Source of the DNA: Planctomycetota bacterium
GTDB taxonomy: Bacteria > Planctomycetota > PUPC01 > DSUN01
Assembly (NCBI GenBank): GCA_035384565.1
Contig: DAOOIT010000017.1
Location: 1-64,000, forward strand
Reading direction: 5' to 3'
Length of the DNA stretch: 64,000 nucleotides
Shown piece by piece: positions 62,177 to 64,000 of the stretch. The translations under genes and the position numbers were made by a program. The notes under the pieces are model-generated. The model saw nothing but the letters and a program-made list of their open reading frames with translations, ran no database searches and was not told where the DNA came from. How positions within the stretch are numbered: the stretch's first letter is position 1; each line of letters begins with the position of its first letter.

Positions 62177-63139
62177 ATGCGTCAGTTGACGGGAAGCACC
62201 GTGGCCGTGCTGATGGCTGTGGCCGCGCTGGCCGCCGCCGCGCAGGTCGAGCTGAAGCGCGACGACGCGCAACACCAGCTCGCCATCCTGGCCGACGGCA
62301 AGGCCGCGCTCGTCTACCACTTCGAGCCCGAGAGCTTCCTGCCCTACTTCCATCCGGTCAACAGCCCCTCGGGCAAGGAACTGACGATCAAGCAAACGGA
62401 CCCGTATCCCCACCACCGCAGCTTCTGGTTCGCCGACACCGTGCTGCTCGAGGGCGAGAAGGCGCCGGCCAGCTTCTACAATGCCTTCTACAGCTTCAAG
62501 GACGGCAAGGGCCCCTGCATCCGCCACGCGAGGTTCGCCGCCGAGAAGGCCGAGGGCGACTCCGCGGCGCTCGGCATGGAGCTGCTCTGGGAGCTTGCCC
62601 CCGACAAGCCCGTGCTCAAGGAGGCCCGCGACGCCCGCTTCCTCGCGCTCGGCAACGGCGAGTGGTTCCTCGACATTCGCTTCACCGTCACGGCCGAGTG
62701 GGGCGACGTGCATTTCCGCAGCGACGCCGCCCACTACGCCTGGCCCTACATCCGCATCCACCCGCAGTTCTCCGTCGAGAGGGGCGGCACGCTGCTCAAC
62801 TCCGAGGGCGGCCTCAAACAGGCCGGCACCCACGGCAAGCCCGCCAAGTGGTGCGACTACACGAACACGCTCGACGGCAAGACCGAGGGCCTGGCCTTCT
62901 TCTCCCACGCCGAAAACGAGCACCCGCACACCTGGCTCACGCGCGACTACGGCACCTTCGGCCCGCGCCGCGCCGACCCGAAGAATGGCAAGCCGTTCAC
63001 GCTGAAGAAAGGCGAATCGCTGGCCATGCGCGTCGGCGTCCTCGTCCACAACGGCGACGCGAAGGAGGCGAAGATCGCCGAGCGCTACAACGAGTACGTC
63101 ACGGGCAGACTCTCGCTTCTCCCCCCACTGGGCAAGTGA
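62177..63139 (+). CDS. Secreted PmoA-family protein (DUF6807)
   Basis: 320 residues with a signal peptide (STVAVLMAVAALAAAAQ). PYPHHRSFWFADTVLLEGEKAPASFYNAF, VHFRSDAAHYAWPYIRIHPQFSVERGGTLLNSEGG, AKWCDYTNTLDGKTEGLAFFSHAENEHPHTWLTRDYGTFGPRR match the PmoA-like family named DUF6807 that is common in PVC genomes near sulfatases and dehydrogenases; biochemical role unknown. GGAAAGGGA precedes the ATG. The sulfatase starts 16 bp later. Confidence 0.88.
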   Translation: MRQLTGSTVAVLMAVAALAAAAQVELKRDDAQHQLAILADGKAALVYHFEPESFLPYFHPVNSPSGKELTIKQTDPYPHHRSFWFADTVLLEGEKAPASFYNAFYSFKDGKGPCIRHARFAAEKAEGDSAALGMELLWELAPDKPVLKEARDARFLALGNGEWFLDIRFTVTAEWGDVHFRSDAAHYAWPYIRIHPQFSVERGGTLLNSEGGLKQAGTHGKPAKWCDYTNTLDGKTEGLAFFSHAENEHPHTWLTRDYGTFGPRRADPKNGKPFTLKKGESLAMRVGVLVHNGDAKEAKIAERYNEYVTGRLSLLPPLGK

Positions 63140-63154
63140 CGAGGAGGCCGAGCG

Positions 63155-64000
63155 ATGGCATCGAGACTGAACCGCCGCGAGTTCCTGGGCGTGGCCGGGG
63201 CGGCGGCCGCCGCCGCCGCACAGGCCGCGCACGGCGCCGAGGCGCCCGCCGCGCCGCGCCCGCCGAACTTCATCCTCATCTTCACCGACGACCAGGGCTA
63301 CCAGGACCTCGGCTGCTTCGGCTCGCCCGACATCCAGACCCCCTGCATTGACCGAATGGCCGCCGAGGGCACGCGGTTCACCGACTTCCACGTCGCCGCG
63401 CCCGTGTGCACGCCCTCGCGCGCCGCGCTCCTCACCGGCTGCTACCCCCAACGCGTCTCCCTGCCCGCCGTGGTCTTCCCCAGCTCGAAGATCGGCTTCG
63501 CCGACAGCGAGGTCACCCTCCCCGAACTCCTCAAGGCCCGCGGCTACGCCACCGCCTGCATCGGCAAGTGGCACCTCGGCCACCTGCCCCCCTTCCTCCC
63601 CACCCGCCACGGCTTCGACGCCTATTTCGGCGTCCCCTACAGCAACGACATGGCCGTGGACCCGACCATGGAGGTGGCCGACAATGTGGCCTGGCGCGAC
63701 GGCATGACCCTGGAAAAGATGCGCACGGACAAGCCGCTCAAGCACACCGTGCCCCTCTTCCGCGACAGCAAGCTCATCGAGTACCCCGTAGACCAGTCGC
63801 AGCTCACCACGCGCTACACCGAAGAAGCGATCCGGTTCATCACGGCGAACAGGGACAAGCCCTTCTTCCTCTACCTCCCGCACTCGATGCCGCACATCCC
63901 GCTCTTCGTCTCCGACCGGCACAAAGGCAAGTCCAGGCGCGGCCTCTACGGCGACGTCATCGAGGAGATCGACTGGAGCACGGGCCAGATCCTCGACACC
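63155..64000 (+). CDS. Tat-exported sulfatase, cut by the window end
   Basis: The first 282 residues; the gene continues past 64000. Tat motif NRREFLGVAG at the N-terminus. Sulfatase core: NFILIFTDDQGYQDLGCFGS with the metal Asp pair near residue 41, the formylglycine-site motif VCTPSRAALLTG with Cys85, then IGKWHLGHLPPFLPTRHGFDAYFG near 132 and FLYLPHSMPHIPLF near 246. Such enzymes remove sulfate esters from algal or animal polysaccharides outside the cell. A GAGGAGG ribosome site precedes the ATG. The maturase (sulfatase-modifying enzyme) is not in the window. Confidence 0.95.
   Translation, partial: MASRLNRREFLGVAGAAAAAAAQAAHGAEAPAAPRPPNFILIFTDDQGYQDLGCFGSPDIQTPCIDRMAAEGTRFTDFHVAAPVCTPSRAALLTGCYPQRVSLPAVVFPSSKIGFADSEVTLPELLKARGYATACIGKWHLGHLPPFLPTRHGFDAYFGVPYSNDMAVDPTMEVADNVAWRDGMTLEKMRTDKPLKHTVPLFRDSKLIEYPVDQSQLTTRYTEEAIRFITANRDKPFFLYLPHSMPHIPLFVSDRHKGKSRRGLYGDVIEEIDWSTGQILDT

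Overview
The window is a very GC-rich bacterial chromosome segment. Its content suggests a free-living heterotroph of the PVC group (Planctomycetota, Lentisphaerota or a related candidate phylum), most likely known from a metagenome. The pointers are a Tat-exported sulfatase, a PmoA-like (DUF6807) secreted protein, URO-D-like and Gfo/Idh/MocA genes, GH4 and GH116 glycosidases, two ECF sigma/anti-sigma modules, and many secreted HEAT, TPR and PA14 proteins. This placement is inference from gene content; there is no rRNA gene to anchor it. No tRNA, rRNA, transposase or cas gene was found.

Layout. 0-2.7 kb: a palindromic-repeat fragment, an 18-repeat CRISPR array without cas genes, and a gene-free stretch holding a second palindrome. 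2.7-4.9 kb: groES-groEL-fmdB. 5-14 kb: a HEAT protein, a ComF-like gene, a cell-wall recycling group (murQ, anmK, pgeF), a HEAT/PEGA protein, a flavodoxin and a SPOR lipoprotein. 14-18.7 kb: trpG-pyrF, a TPR/transglutaminase protein, a sialidase-like protein and a Dph6-like ATP pyrophosphatase. 18.7-23.6 kb (minus strand): hicBA, a GH4 enzyme, a Spy-like protein and an anti-sigma/ECF pair. 24-31 kb (plus): receiver, gatC, FabZ-like, URO-D-like, a large unknown protein, an oxidoreductase and a Tat esterase. 31-35.8 kb: secreted unknowns, a zinc-ribbon membrane protein, a queuosine-salvage protein and dense palindromic repeats. 35.8-45.5 kb (minus): an STN-domain protein with a second ECF module, GT2, YgiQ, an NtrC-type two-component pair, csp, pnp and rpsO. 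45.6-53.7 kb: GH116, a coiled-coil membrane protein, a four-helix-bundle protein, a TPR protein, then the ahbD-DUF362-amrS operon. 53.8-57.6 kb: pspA, an OB-fold membrane protein and flotillin. 57.9-64 kb: URO-D-like, DegT aminotransferase, polysaccharide deacetylase, sugar isomerase, DUF6807 protein and a sulfatase cut by the window end.

How it fits together. The 6.9-14 kb genes (MurQ, AnmK, PgeF, SPOR) fit peptidoglycan salvage and quality control. PspA, OB-fold protein and flotillin form a membrane-stress unit behind one strong promoter. The 58-64 kb genes look like a carbohydrate-catabolism neighbourhood.

The most unusual content is non-coding. There are four palindromic repeat families. 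One is a roughly 280 bp MITE-like element whose TA-flanked ends supply the TAG stop codons of four neighbouring genes. A second, about 55 bp, sits in frame inside the Dph6-like gene. Separately, between 48.8 and 61 kb, arrays of in-phase heptamers occupy gene junctions, contain several stop codons and encode the n-regions of two Tat signal peptides. Several good sigma-70-type promoters (hexamers 16-18 bp apart) can be read by eye. Two of them lie inside the longest open frames of anmK and ahbD and move those starts downstream.
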